64,000 nucleotides of DNA from Natrinema sp. DC36 (lineage in GTDB: Archaea; Halobacteriota; Halobacteria; Halobacteriales; Natrialbaceae). The notes under the pieces were generated by a model. The model was given only the letters and a program-made list of their open reading frames with translations, was not told the origin of the DNA and did no database searches. A program made the translations under genes and the position numbers. Numbering within the stretch: position 1 is the stretch's first letter; the number at the start of each line of letters is the position of its first letter. The DNA is taken from contig NZ_CP084472.1 of the NCBI RefSeq assembly GCF_020405225.1, forward strand, positions 992,001 to 1,056,000, read 5' to 3'. This document shows positions 26,364 through 35,495 of this stretch, one piece after another.

Positions 26364-26759
26364 TCAGTGCTCGGCCGAAATCGGTCCCTCGAGTTCGAAC
26401 GCGAGCCCCTCCCGGTCGGCCCGTTCGGCACACGCCGCCAGCGCGGGTCGGACCTTTGCGGGGTCCGCGATGTCGTCGACCGTGACGGTCACGGTTCCGA
26501 CGCCGAGGAAGGAGCCGGCACGCACGTAGCCCCGGATGCGATCGACTTCGTCCTGCGTCGCGAGCGAACAGTCCTCGTCGAAACACGCTGCGACGGTCAA
26601 CTCGGCGGGAACCAGCCCGTCCGCGGTCAGCTCGCGCTTGAGATCGCGGAGGTATTCGGGAGCCGTTGACTCGAGCGCAGTCGCCTCGAGGGCGACGGGA
26701 GTGGCATCGGCCGGTTGACACCGGTCGATCGCGGACTCGGGTGACGATGTCGTACTCAT
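26364..26759 (-). CDS. Conserved haloarchaeal protein, unknown function
   Basis: 131 residues from ATG 26759 (MSTTSSPESA). The body reads as two parts: TAPEYLRDLKRELTADGLVPAELTVAACFDEDCS with TQDEVDRIRGYVRAGSFLGVGTVTVTVDD (beta-alpha-beta), and PAKVRPALAACAERADREGLAFELEGP. It looks like a small alpha/beta domain with no catalytic motif that I recognise. Start alternatives at 26774 and 26783 exist, but the AT-rich AAAAGGTTGTTAAATACGTAG at ~26787-26807 fits a TATA box ~30-40 nt ahead of 26759. It is probably an operon with the METTL5-type gene. Confidence 0.65.
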   Translation of the reverse strand: MSTTSSPESAIDRCQPADATPVALEATALESTAPEYLRDLKRELTADGLVPAELTVAACFDEDCSLATQDEVDRIRGYVRAGSFLGVGTVTVTVDDIADPAKVRPALAACAERADREGLAFELEGPISAEH

Positions 26760-26945
26760 TGCTCGGCCATACATGGCTTGCATACAAAAAGGTTGTTAAA
26801 TACGTAGTAGTAATACAGTCGGTTCGATGCGTCGCCGATCGTGACGCCGTTCTCGAGAGGAGACCATCCTCCTCGCGTGAATTCGAATAGTAAGCTTCAT
26901 GATAGATTCGAATAGAGTTAAGAACATCCCGTGAAAGTTACAGGT

Positions 26946-27128
26946 ATGGACGAGTGTCCACGGTGTGGGGGGGCCATCGAAGAACTCTCGCTCGGCGACG
27001 TGTCGACGATCTCGTGTTCCCGGTGTGGGTTCGCAGACATCCCCGTCGAACACCAGCCGACCGGGGAGGACGTCGAGTCCTGGCGAGACGCCTTCAATCG
27101 ATTCTACGAGGAGTCGGCCGACACCTGA
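26946..27128 (+). CDS. Small zinc-ribbon protein
   Basis: 60 residues from ATG 26946; the GTG at 26931 is in frame but the family begins at MDECPRCGG. Two CxxC knuckles, CPRCGG and CSRCGFADI, form a rubredoxin-like zinc ribbon over residues 4-33, followed by a helix (ESWRDAFNRFYEES). It is likely a nucleic-acid- or protein-binding accessory factor; the partner is unknown. It is monocistronic and faces the actin gene tail-to-tail. Confidence 0.75.
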   Translation: MDECPRCGGAIEELSLGDVSTISCSRCGFADIPVEHQPTGEDVESWRDAFNRFYEESADT

Positions 27129-27206
27129 ACGCGAGCCGTCGCTTCGCGGTGCTCGAGGCCGAACAAATATCACTCCAGAAAAATCGCGATCCGCAGCGCC
27201 GACGGT

Positions 27207-28238
27207 TTACTCGTTTGCCGCCGCCGCTTCGGCCTCCTCAGCTTCCTCTTCGTGGTCGACATCCTCGTCGGAGCGAGCCGCGACGAGGCCACCGCGTGCC
27301 ACGCTGTATAGCGGTTCGTTCGCGTGCGTGACGCCGCTGATCGAGAACGGAATGTTCGCCTCGTCCAGGTGGTCCTTGAACAGCGCCTCGAAGCCGCTGG
27401 GACTCGAGGTGCCGCCGGTGACGACGACGGGGACGTCCAGTCCTTCCTCGACGTCCTCTTCGTCGACTTCCTTCACGATGTTCTCGATGACGTAGTCGAG
27501 CAGGTTCTCGTAGTAAATCGAGAGCGCGCCCTCGACGCCGCCGACGTCGGTGGTGAAGTCGAGTTCGAAGTCGTCTTCCTTGATAGAGGTGACCTTGTCG
27601 ACGGGCGTGCCCGTCGCGCGGGCGGCCTGCTCGTCGACCCAGTCGCCACCGCGGGCGACGGAGAACTTCATGACCGGCACCGCGTAGTAGGAGAGACAGA
27701 CGTTCGTCATCCCGGCACCGAACGAAATGCCGAGGCCGGTGAAGTTGTTGTCCGCGAGTTCGCTGTAGATGACGGACATCCCCTCGTTGATCGGTTCGGA
27801 GTCGTACCCCATGTCGTCGAGGAAGGACTCGATCGTCTTCTGATGGTAGAGCGTCGACAGGTCGGAGTCGATTGGATCCGCCGGGGACGAGAAGTAGAGC
27901 TTCTCGTCCGGATAGGCGGGCTCGCCGACGACCTGCTCGATGATGAGCTTCATCATCGGGATCGCGCTCTGTTCGTCGTTCGAGAGGATCCCGTGTTTCA
28001 TCGGCCGGCGGGTCTCTTTGTTGAAGATATTCGCGAAGTTGAGGGCGTCGTCGCCGACGACGTACACCTTGTCGTCTTTGCGAATGTGGAGGACTTCGCT
28101 TCGTGAGAGCATCTGCTCGGCCATATCCGAGTACTCGATCTCTACGAAGGAGTTGCGCTGTTGCACGAAAACCGTGTCGTTCCCATCCTGCTGTGCTGAC
28201 AGGATGTTCATCGTACCGACGTCCAGGCCTTTAGCCAT
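27207..28238 (-). CDS. Haloarchaeal actin-like protein (volactin/salactin type)
   Basis: 343 residues, actin/MreB fold. [15 protein letters not shown] is the first phosphate loop (DxGTxN), [15 protein letters not shown] the second phosphate motif (~167-181), [18 protein letters not shown] the adenosine motif, and MAEQMLSRS with [12 protein letters not shown] subdomain IB elements. The C-terminus ends in an acidic Glu/Ala tail (~25 residues). Haloarchaeal homologues form dynamic filaments involved in cell shape; assignment to volactin or salactin specifically is an inference. The neighbouring membrane protein gene upstream on the same strand may act with it. Confidence 0.85.
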   Translation of the reverse strand: MAKGLDVGTMNILSAQQDGNDTVFVQQRNSFVEIEYSDMAEQMLSRSEVLHIRKDDKVYVVGDDALNFANIFNKETRRPMKHGILSNDEQSAIPMMKLIIEQVVGEPAYPDEKLYFSSPADPIDSDLSTLYHQKTIESFLDDMGYDSEPINEGMSVIYSELADNNFTGLGISFGAGMTNVCLSYYAVPVMKFSVARGGDWVDEQAARATGTPVDKVTSIKEDDFELDFTTDVGGVEGALSIYYENLLDYVIENIVKEVDEEDVEEGLDVPVVVTGGTSSPSGFEALFKDHLDEANIPFSISGVTHANEPLYSVARGGLVAARSDEDVDHEEEAEEAEAAAANE

Positions 28239-28334
28239 GTGTTGGGAAGGCCACTGACGGATTATAAATCTATGTGCGAAACTTTCGGAACTGATACTAC
28301 CACATAAGACGCTATTTCTTTCCGTAGACCCGTC

Positions 28335-29258
28335 TTAATTCCGCTTTACCAGGTTTCGGAAGCGATCGAGCAGGTTCGAGAACGGTTTCGTCACCGTTGT
28401 GACGGCGCCGTCGTCGTCGGCCGTCGCCAACTCTTCGGCCCGCTGTTGCTCCCGAAGCTCTTTCAGCTTCGCCGTCTGGTCGTCGACGGTCGAACTCGAG
28501 GTGGTCTCCTTCGTTTCGCCCCCTTTCAGGCCCTTGAGACCGGCGACCTGCGAGTCGACACCCGTCGATCGGGTGGTCGTGGTGCCGGCGTCGGAATCGA
28601 TGCTGACGTCGTCGAGGGTGTCACTCGAGAAGTTCAGGCGCTTGTGTTCGGTCTTCTGGACGCCGCCCCACGAGAGTTCGACGCCCTCCATCGCGTCGTC
28701 GATATCCTGTTGAATCTCCGCGTCGGTCAGTTCGGACTCGTCGTCTTCTATCTCTTCGTCGGTCACCACCGCCTCCGCTTGCTGTGCCATATCGAGGTAG
28801 TGGGCGATCAGTGCCGCCCCCGTTGAGGCGGTGATGCCGGCGAGGCCGACGGCGTACACTGCGACGACCTGAACGGTGTAATCGGCACCGTAGCCGTTCC
28901 AGTCCTTTGGATAGACGAAGAGGAAGCCGGCGACCGCGGTGACGGTGATCGCCACGCCGACGATCGACGCGTACAACATCCGCCGCTCCGATGGAAGGAG
29001 CGTAACGATCCCGAGCATTACGACCGGGAGTGCCATCATCGCGAGCGCGTACGCGGGACCCACCCACGAGAAGTAGCCGGCGGATCGTGCCTCGAACGTG
29101 TTACCCCAGAGGAAGAGCAACAGCGCGACGACTGCTAGTCCGATGCCGCCCAGGAACAACCCGAATCCGACGTAGACGTCGGCTCGATCTTCCGGTTCAC
29201 CGATGTATCGACGATAGAGGTCGAAGAGATACCCGTCTGGAACCTGTTCCGCTGCCAT
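28335..29258 (-). CDS. Membrane protein next to the actin gene (DUF7139-like)
   Basis: 307 residues. Residues 1-25 are soluble (EQVPDGYLFDLYRRYIGEPE), then five hydrophobic helices to ~residue 155, then a ~150-residue cytoplasmic tail rich in Asp/Glu/Thr/Ser (EEIEDDESELTDAEIQQDIDD, KLKELREQQRAEELATADDD) ending in the basic LLDRFRNLVKRN. The tail looks like a protein-interaction arm. It is co-directional with and 96 nt upstream of the actin homologue, so a membrane anchor for filaments is a reasonable but untested idea. The start ATG 29258 is the only good one. Confidence 0.7.
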   Translation of the reverse strand: MAAEQVPDGYLFDLYRRYIGEPEDRADVYVGFGLFLGGIGLAVVALLLFLWGNTFEARSAGYFSWVGPAYALAMMALPVVMLGIVTLLPSERRMLYASIVGVAITVTAVAGFLFVYPKDWNGYGADYTVQVVAVYAVGLAGITASTGAALIAHYLDMAQQAEAVVTDEEIEDDESELTDAEIQQDIDDAMEGVELSWGGVQKTEHKRLNFSSDTLDDVSIDSDAGTTTTRSTGVDSQVAGLKGLKGGETKETTSSSTVDDQTAKLKELREQQRAEELATADDDGAVTTVTKPFSNLLDRFRNLVKRN

Positions 29259-29628
29259 TAACCCACCGTTTACACTCCAGTACTATGACTGTTGGGACGG
29301 GAAACGAACTGATGAGTTGACCGATGGAGATCGTCGGTCTGACCGGAATGACCGGACCCGTTTCTCGGACCGACGGGATGTCTGGTCGGAACCCGGTTGG
29401 GCGCCCGACTGAGACCGATTCGACCGTCCGAGCGAAGCGTTCCACGATTTGGCTCACGCGTACCGTTTCGAGTCCGTCTCGCAACGGTCCGTCTCAGAAC
29501 GATCCAGTCCTTCGATCCCGCCGCTGGAGACGGATCCGATGATTTGATCGGGGCATAACATGTAAATCACAGCGAATTTCCCCATAGTTTGATATCGGTC
29601 GGGTCGTGAGGTACCACCATCCCAAATT
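29259..29628. other. Divergent intergenic region
   Basis: 370 nt between the actin-partner gene and the HalX gene. Frames through it (such as 29324-29542) show no codon bias and are rejected. An AT-rich stretch 29551-29600 (CATAACATGTAAATCACAGCGAATTT) probably holds the HalX promoter. Nothing else is recognisable. Confidence 0.45.
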
Positions 29629-30216
29629 ATGGCTGGTGATACGAACACCGTCCTCGTCGCGGACGACGATCCGATCGTCGTCAGGAAGCTGCGATCGTGG
29701 CTCGCCGACGAGTATCGGGTCGAGACGACGACGCACGGCGATGAAACGCTTTCGCTCTTCGAAGACGCCGACGCAGTGCTGGTCGGCCACGATCTTCGGA
29801 CCGATTCCGGAACCGTCGTCGCAGCCGAGATCGAATGCCGGACGACCGCACAGACGATAGCGGTCCTGTGTGATGGACAGGGGGGAAGTCCGCTTCCCGC
29901 AGTCGGCGACTCCCTCGAGAAACCCGTCCAAAAGACGGCGCTTCTCGAGACCGCCGACCGACTCGTCCGTCGGGCCCGGTACGAGGAGCTCGTCGCGGAG
30001 TGTGCGACCCTCGCGGCCGAGCGCGGTGCGATCGAATCGCGCGGCGACGTCGACTCGAACGAGGAGTACGAGACGCTTCAGCGCCGACTCGACGAGGTAT
30101 TTGCGGAGCTAGACGAACTGGTTAGCACGTTCGACGGCGACGACTTTCGGGCCGCCTTCGCCACGTGCGAGTTCGGTACCCCCGCCCAGCCGCAGTCTGC
30201 GAGCGAGCATCCCTGA
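29629..30216 (+). CDS. HalX-type response regulator with degenerate receiver
   Basis: 195 residues. The receiver domain (~8-120) has the acidic pocket VLVADDDP and the conserved Lys in EKPVQKTAL, but the strand-3 position that normally carries the phosphorylated Asp reads AVLVGHDLRTDSG, with Gly where HalX proteins have VLLDRRMP. The HalX domain (~125-185) is present: ARYEELVAECATLAAERGAIES with a coiled helix YETLQRRLDEVFAELDELV. It therefore probably acts without phosphorylation, or uses the Asp two residues later. It is monocistronic; no histidine kinase is near. Confidence 0.82.
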   Translation: MAGDTNTVLVADDDPIVVRKLRSWLADEYRVETTTHGDETLSLFEDADAVLVGHDLRTDSGTVVAAEIECRTTAQTIAVLCDGQGGSPLPAVGDSLEKPVQKTALLETADRLVRRARYEELVAECATLAAERGAIESRGDVDSNEEYETLQRRLDEVFAELDELVSTFDGDDFRAAFATCEFGTPAQPQSASEHP

Positions 30217-30343
30217 TCTGGGGTCAACTTATCGAACCGCGGACGGCTCGCTGACAGAACCGACTTGTTCACCGTTCAGCGCGCCGTATTCGTGCGCGTC
30301 GGACAGCGTGCAGTATATACGTCCGTGGCCGTTAAGACGGCCA

Positions 30344-31393
30344 ATGAGTCAGGAGTCGGAGTACACCGAGGGGGACCTCCGAAACACGGGGATGAGCCTC
30401 AAGCACGATCGCGAGTGGGACTACGAACTCGAGGAGATCGTCGAGGCGATCGAGGAGCGTGACGCGAAAAAGGTCGGGTTGCAGTTCCCCGAGGGGCTGA
30501 AGCGACGCGGGCCGGCCGTCGCCGACGACCTCCGTGCGCTGGCCGACGACGACGTGACGTTCATGCTCTCCGGACAGCCCTGTTACGGCGCCTGCGATCT
30601 CGATACGTATCTGATGAAGCGGACCGACGTGTTCGTGCACTTCGGACACTCGCCGATGAAGGACACGGACAAGGTGATCTACGTCCCGCTGTTCTCGAAC
30701 GTCGAAGTCACGCCGATCATGGAGGAATCGCTGGACACCCTCGAGCCGCCCGAGGAGACCGAGGGCGTCGGCCTCGTCACGACGGCCCAGCACATGAACC
30801 GGTACGAGGAAATGACGGCGTTTCTCGAGGAGCGCGGCTACGAGGTCCAGAGTCGTCGCGGCGACGAGCGGCTCACCAACGAGGGGCAGGTGCTCGGATG
30901 CAATTATGCGAGCGCGGACGTGCCCGCGGAGCAAGTTCTCTACGTTGGCGGCGGCAAGTTTCACCCGCTCGGGCTGGCGATGGAGCACCCGGACAAACAC
31001 GTCGTCATCGCGGATCCGGTGAACAACGTCGTCACCGTGGCGGATACGGACAAGTTCCTGAAACAGCGCTACGGCGCGATTCACCGCGCGATGGACGCCG
31101 AGAAGTGGGGCGTCATTTTCTGTACCAAGATCGGCCAGGGTCGCTGGGAGATCGCGCAGGAAATCATCGACGACAACGATAACGCCTATCTCATCACGAT
31201 GGACGAAGTGACCCCGGATCGTCTGCGGAACTTCGACATGGACGCGTTCGTCAACACCGGCTGCCCGCGAATCACGACGGACGATGGCCCGCAGTTCCAC
31301 AAACCGATGCTCACTCCGGGCGAGTACCGGATCGCCGTCGGCGACGAACCGCTCGATAGCCTCTCGTTCGACACGTTCCACGGCACCTGGTAG
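30344..31393 (+). CDS. dph2: Diphthamide synthase Dph2 (3-amino-3-carboxypropyl transferase)
   Basis: 349 residues from ATG 30344, leaderless judging from CAGTATATACG at 30311-30321. It is a noncanonical radical-SAM enzyme that transfers the ACP group of SAM to a histidine of elongation factor 2. The three cluster cysteines are visible: GQPCYGACD (~80), QVLGCNYA (~187) and VNTGCPRI (~308). Other family blocks are KVGLQFPEGLKRR, VHFGHSPM and YVGGGKFHPLGLA. The following gene is 250 nt away and has its own promoter region. Confidence 0.93.
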   Translation: MSQESEYTEGDLRNTGMSLKHDREWDYELEEIVEAIEERDAKKVGLQFPEGLKRRGPAVADDLRALADDDVTFMLSGQPCYGACDLDTYLMKRTDVFVHFGHSPMKDTDKVIYVPLFSNVEVTPIMEESLDTLEPPEETEGVGLVTTAQHMNRYEEMTAFLEERGYEVQSRRGDERLTNEGQVLGCNYASADVPAEQVLYVGGGKFHPLGLAMEHPDKHVVIADPVNNVVTVADTDKFLKQRYGAIHRAMDAEKWGVIFCTKIGQGRWEIAQEIIDDNDNAYLITMDEVTPDRLRNFDMDAFVNTGCPRITTDDGPQFHKPMLTPGEYRIAVGDEPLDSLSFDTFHGTW

Positions 31394-31645
31394 CGCCACG
31401 AGAGTTGCGGCTTTTTTCGCGCTTCTCGCGCTTGCAGCTTCAGTGATCGGTACTACTCGACCAGGTGCACCGCGAGTACAATCAGATGAAAGCGTATATT
31501 CTCCGATTTTATCGAAACTATTTGCTACGTTCTCTGCGCAATAGAACTACATAGTTGAATATTGTGCTAAGGAAACGTAATGTCCTACTGATTCCAAAGC
31601 AGTTTGGAGCAGTTCTTTTGCACGCTAGTCACCGACAGGTAGTCA
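31394..31645. other. Intergenic region, AT-rich right half
   Basis: 252 nt. The left half is the dph2 3' region with a T-run (GGCTTTTTTCGCG, ~31407-31419) that may terminate transcription. The right half (31490-31600) is AT-rich and carries the promoter of the next gene. No gene is seen. Confidence 0.45.
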
Positions 31646-32296
31646 ATGAGTAACTCAGCTCTGAGCGGATCCATCGCTGCTGCTCGCGACGAACGCTTCG
31701 ACGCCCTCGCCGACGCCTCTCGACGAGCTGTTCTCCGGATCGCTCAGGAGCGATCTCCCGCGGGAATCGAGAAAAACGATCTTGCGTTCAGGCTCGCGGC
31801 AGTAATCTCGGATACCCAGCTCGCTTCGGTCTCCGAGGACGAACACCAACGGGCCCTCGTCGAGCTTCACCATCGTCTCGTGCCGCAGCTCGTGGACGCC
31901 GGCTTCCTCGCGGAGACCGACGACGGATCGGTCGTTCCGACCGAGCATTCGGCCTTCGACGACCCCCATTGTGAGAGGATCGTTTCGGGATACCACGACG
32001 CCGATCGAGAGACGCTCGATGCGGTGTTCCGCGCACTCGCCGACGAACGCCGGCGGACGGTCCTGTCGGTACTGAGCAATCAGTACCATCCCATCGGGAC
32101 CGAAACGCTCGCTCGAGACGTCGCGGCTCGCGAAGCCGAGACGACCGCGCGGGCGGTTCCCCGGGACCACGTCGACGACGTCGAGGCCTCGCTCGTGCAC
32201 GTACACCTTCCTCTGCTGGCCGACGCGGGGCTCATCGGCGACGACGAGACGGACCGCATCTCATACGGGGGTCATCCCGCCGTACGCGCCGAATAG
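31646..32296 (+). CDS. Tandem winged-helix regulator (DUF7344-like)
   Basis: 216 residues to a TAG at 32294-32296. Two similar units are visible: ERFDALADASRRAVLRIAQER ... FLAETDDGSVVPT (~16-105) and LDAVFRALADERRRTVLSVLSNQ ... LIGDDETDRISYGG (~123-211). Each has the ALAd-xRRRxVL helix and the LPxLxxAGxI-xxD wing of haloarchaeal DUF7344/ArsR-like domains. It is probably a DNA-binding regulator. Oddly, the frame continues for 66 codons past the TAG with strong coding character (see the next feature). Confidence 0.75.
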   Translation: MSNSALSGSIAAARDERFDALADASRRAVLRIAQERSPAGIEKNDLAFRLAAVISDTQLASVSEDEHQRALVELHHRLVPQLVDAGFLAETDDGSVVPTEHSAFDDPHCERIVSGYHDADRETLDAVFRALADERRRTVLSVLSNQYHPIGTETLARDVAAREAETTARAVPRDHVDDVEASLVHVHLPLLADAGLIGDDETDRISYGGHPAVRAE

Positions 32297-32494
32297 ATCC
32301 GGCCCGCAGACGACGTCGCGACGACCGACGACGCGGCTGCGGACAGCACGGCGACGGCGAGTACGCCGGAAGCGGCGATTCACGGTGACGGCCCGCACAA
32401 CGGGCTCGTCGTCCTCATGCGGCAGCTGCTCGGCTCGCGGCTCGAGGGGCTCGACGCGCAGCATGAGGATTGCCGTGCTCAGTTTTCGCTCTAG
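32297..32494 (+). pseudogene. In-frame extension after an amber codon of the preceding regulator
   Basis: Continuing the frame after TAG 32294-32296 gives 65 residues to a second TAG at 32492-32494: an Asp/Ala/Thr linker (ADDVATTDDAAADST) and then GLVVLMRQLLGSRLEGLDAQ. Third codon positions are almost all G or C, as in real haloarchaeal genes, and no start codon allows a separate gene before the ATG inside LVVLMRQLL. The simplest reading is a recently truncated C-terminal domain; readthrough or a sequencing error are alternatives. Confidence 0.5.
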
Positions 32495-32627
32495 ACTGTG
32501 TCCCGTCCGTTGACACCCTCGCTTTTCTCCTGCTCAGATCACGCCGCGCTGTACTCGTCGACACGACCGCGCTAACCTGCCAGCAGAGACGACAACACTT
32601 ACCCAGTCAGTACTCGAATTCTCGCGT

Positions 32628-33461
32628 ATGATTCAGAGCGACTGGGGAGACTGGCTCGTTCGCGACGTCGAGGATTCGAATCCGGCGGGCGTTGCGATCT
32701 GGTATCTCGGCTGTAACGGATTTATCGTCAAAGGTAGCGAGGGAACGACGATTTACATCGACCCGTATCTCGGACTGGGCGATCCGCCGCGGACGGTCCG
32801 CATGATTCCCGTGCCGTTCGATCCGGCGGCCGTCGACGAGGCCGACGCGGTCCTCGCGACGCACGAACACACCGACCACGTCCACGGCCCGAGCCAGGCT
32901 CCGATTCTCGCGAATACCGGCGCAACCTTCTACGCGCCCGACGACAGTATCGCGGTCGCCCGCGAGGATGAGTCCTGGACGGACGAGTGGGACGTGACGA
33001 ACGACCAGCTGATCGAGGTCGCCGAAGGCGAGGCGCTCGAGATCGGCGAATTCACGGTTCACGTCGAGGTTGCGAACGATCCCGACGCAACCCACCCCGT
33101 GAGCTACGTGTTCGAACACGACGCCGGGACCTTCTTCCACGGCGGCGACACGAAACCGACCGACGAGTTCGAGCGGGTCGGCGACGAGTACGACATCGAC
33201 CTCGCGGCGCTCGCGTTCGGCACCGTCGGACGGATTCCCGACAAGCAGACCGGCGAGCCGAAGCGAACCCGCTGGTACAACGACGAGAATCAGATCGTCG
33301 AGTGTGCTGCCGCACTCGAGTGCGAGCGGCTCCTGCCGAGTCACTGGGACATGTGGAAGGGGCTCACCGCCGATCCGACCGTGCTCCACCACCACGTGGC
33401 GAGCTTCGACCATCCGCGGCGACTCGAGATCGCCGAGATCGGCGATCGCGTCGACCTGTAA
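32628..33461 (+). CDS. Metallo-beta-lactamase-fold hydrolase (UlaG-like)
   Basis: 277 residues. Metal-binding motifs in order: LATHEHTDHVHGP (HxHxDH, ~81-93), NDPDATHPVSYVFEHDAG with the third His, HGGDTKPTDEF (Asp ligand) and LLPSHWDMWKG (last His). An N-terminal IWYLGCNGFIVKG and YIDPYLGLGDPP resemble the UlaG/RNase-Z-like L-ascorbate-6-phosphate lactonase group. The natural substrate is unknown. It is cytoplasmic, with no signal peptide, and followed 72 nt later by the acidic coiled-coil gene. Confidence 0.87.
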   Translation: MIQSDWGDWLVRDVEDSNPAGVAIWYLGCNGFIVKGSEGTTIYIDPYLGLGDPPRTVRMIPVPFDPAAVDEADAVLATHEHTDHVHGPSQAPILANTGATFYAPDDSIAVAREDESWTDEWDVTNDQLIEVAEGEALEIGEFTVHVEVANDPDATHPVSYVFEHDAGTFFHGGDTKPTDEFERVGDEYDIDLAALAFGTVGRIPDKQTGEPKRTRWYNDENQIVECAAALECERLLPSHWDMWKGLTADPTVLHHHVASFDHPRRLEIAEIGDRVDL

Positions 33462-33533
33462 GTTGACGGCTACGATTCGTTAGCCAGACTGTCCGCACGT
33501 TTTATAGTAATGCTATGGTAACGTTGCTCTCAT

Positions 33534-35417
33534 ATGAGTAGCACCGCCGACACGGACGACACAATCGAGGTCAGCGCAGACGGAATCTCCGTCCGGAAGA
33601 CGTTTGCAGCGGACGAGTTCCCGGTTCCCGCGATCCGGTTCGAGATCGAATCGGATCGCGACGACCCGGTCACGTTTCAGCTCTCCGAGGACATCCCCGA
33701 ATCGTTCCCGATGGACAAAGTCGGATTCCACCCCGACTATCACAGCGACGACTGGACGGCCTATCAGGACAACCACGTCGAATTCACCGGCGCGCTCGAG
33801 TCCGGCGACCAGCTCGTGACGGTCTACGGTATCCAGCTCGACGACGAGAGCCGGGCCGCTGAGTTCCTCACGGAACCGTCAGTCGTCGAACTCGATGCCG
33901 ACGATGGCGACGACCGCTCGACCGCCGACGAAGTGGACGACGAGGTCATCAGCAACATCGTGTCCGAGGATCGCAATCAGGCTGTCAAGGACATGATCGC
34001 CGGCGACTCGGACACCGTTCCGGGGCTCGAGGACGAGGAGAGCCAGGTCGATGCGGCCGCGGTCGACGAGGCTGCTGCCGATCCGGTATCGGATTCGGAC
34101 CCCGAGGCTGACGCGACCGCGGATGCATCGGCAGACGAGTCGGCGGCGCTCGAGGACGAGTCGTCGGAACTCGATCTCGATCTCGGAGACGTCGATCCCG
34201 ATCCGGAGCCGGTCGACGTCGAATCGGACGACGAGGACGACGAGACGCCGGACATCGATCTCGGCTTCGAGGAAGAAGAGATTCCAGAACCCGAGGCCGA
34301 TGACGAAAGCGAGGCGGACGACGACGAACCCGACGTCGATCTCGATCTCGAGGCAGACGACGAGCCGGCCGTCGAGGGGGACGATGCGGACGAACCCGAG
34401 ATCGAACTCGATCTCGAAGACGACGCGGCGACCGCGACCGACGAGTCCGAGGGCGACCGCGCTGCGGAGACCGACGTGACGAGCGAGACGGAGGCTGATG
34501 AGGAAACCGCCGAGGACGAACCGACCGACGGTGACACCGAACCGATAGCCGAGGACGACGAACCGATAGCAGAGGACGCTGAACCGACTGTCGAGGACGA
34601 CGAGTCGACTGCGACGGTCGACGACGAGGAATCCGTGACCGACACCGCAGCCGCGGACGACTCGCTCGAGACGGCTGATGCCGAGCCCGGGACGCCGGCC
34701 GCGGAGGACGAACCGGTTGCCGAAGACGATTCCGACGAGTCAGTCGAGACGGACAGCGAACCCGAGGAGGCAGCTGAACCGGCGGCCGAAGCCCCGAACG
34801 CCGGCCCCGAATTCAGCGGATCGATTGCGACACGGCTCGCAGCCGAGATTCGTGACGGCACGGTCGACGAGGACGAACTCGAGACCATCCGGTCCGAACT
34901 CGATCTCGAGCCCTCGGGCCCCGACATCGCGAAAGTCGAACACCTCCAGACCCGCGTCGAGAAGGTCACCGCCTACACCGACGCGCTCGAGACGTTCCTC
35001 GAGGAGAACGGCACCGGCGCACAGCTCATCGAGGAGCTCCAGACCGATATCGAGGGACTCGAAGACGACCTCGCGTCGATGGACGATCGACTCACCGGGA
35101 CGGACTCGCGGATCGACGAACTCGACGACGACATCGCGGACCTCTCCGACTGGAACGCCGATCTCGAGTCGGATATCGGCGGCGTCGCGGACGACGTCGA
35201 CGAACTCGACGATACCGTCGACGATCTGACGGACGACGTCGAGGAGATCGACACCGATGTCACCGACCTCGAAGACGGTCTCGAGGGGGCCGAAAGCGAG
35301 ATCGAGCGCGTCGAAGACGACCTCGAGACGGTCGCGGAGGACCTCGAGGACGTGCAGGCGGACGTCACGGACATCCAGGAGTGGCGCGACCAGCTCGGTT
35401 CGATGTTTTCGGACTGA
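33534..35417 (+). CDS. Very acidic protein: N-terminal beta domain, low-complexity middle, coiled-coil end
   Basis: 627 residues. Residues ~1-120 form a folded domain (TIEVSADGISVRKTFAADEF, PAIRFEIESDRDDPVTFQL, VTVYGIQL). Residues ~125-420 are almost entirely Asp/Glu/Ala/Ser/Thr/Pro, with repeats such as ELDLDLGDVDPDPEP and EDDEPIAEDAEPT. Residues ~425-627 are heptad-like (LEDDLASMDDRLTGTDSRI, ELDDTVDDLTDDVEEID), a long coiled coil. No membrane segment. It resembles a scaffold or segregation-type protein by architecture only. A TATA-like TTTTATAGTAATG (33500-33512) is 25-30 nt upstream. Confidence 0.75.
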   Translation: MSSTADTDDTIEVSADGISVRKTFAADEFPVPAIRFEIESDRDDPVTFQLSEDIPESFPMDKVGFHPDYHSDDWTAYQDNHVEFTGALESGDQLVTVYGIQLDDESRAAEFLTEPSVVELDADDGDDRSTADEVDDEVISNIVSEDRNQAVKDMIAGDSDTVPGLEDEESQVDAAAVDEAAADPVSDSDPEADATADASADESAALEDESSELDLDLGDVDPDPEPVDVESDDEDDETPDIDLGFEEEEIPEPEADDESEADDDEPDVDLDLEADDEPAVEGDDADEPEIELDLEDDAATATDESEGDRAAETDVTSETEADEETAEDEPTDGDTEPIAEDDEPIAEDAEPTVEDDESTATVDDEESVTDTAAADDSLETADAEPGTPAAEDEPVAEDDSDESVETDSEPEEAAEPAAEAPNAGPEFSGSIATRLAAEIRDGTVDEDELETIRSELDLEPSGPDIAKVEHLQTRVEKVTAYTDALETFLEENGTGAQLIEELQTDIEGLEDDLASMDDRLTGTDSRIDELDDDIADLSDWNADLESDIGGVADDVDELDDTVDDLTDDVEEIDTDVTDLEDGLEGAESEIERVEDDLETVAEDLEDVQADVTDIQEWRDQLGSMFSD

Positions 35418-35495
35418 GTTCGGACCACGACGGCATCGGGCACCGCTGTTCTTGAAACACAACTCGTTTATCTATCGCCGGTAGAGAGTCGATCG

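Noticed and set aside
32261-32464. 67-codon leftward frame
   Set aside because: Opposite the in-frame extension of the regulator, which has far better codon bias.
33977-34969. Ser-rich 330-codon leftward frame
   Set aside because: Antisense of the Asp/Glu/Ala repeats (GAC/GAG read as Ser codons); no start signal or independent evidence.
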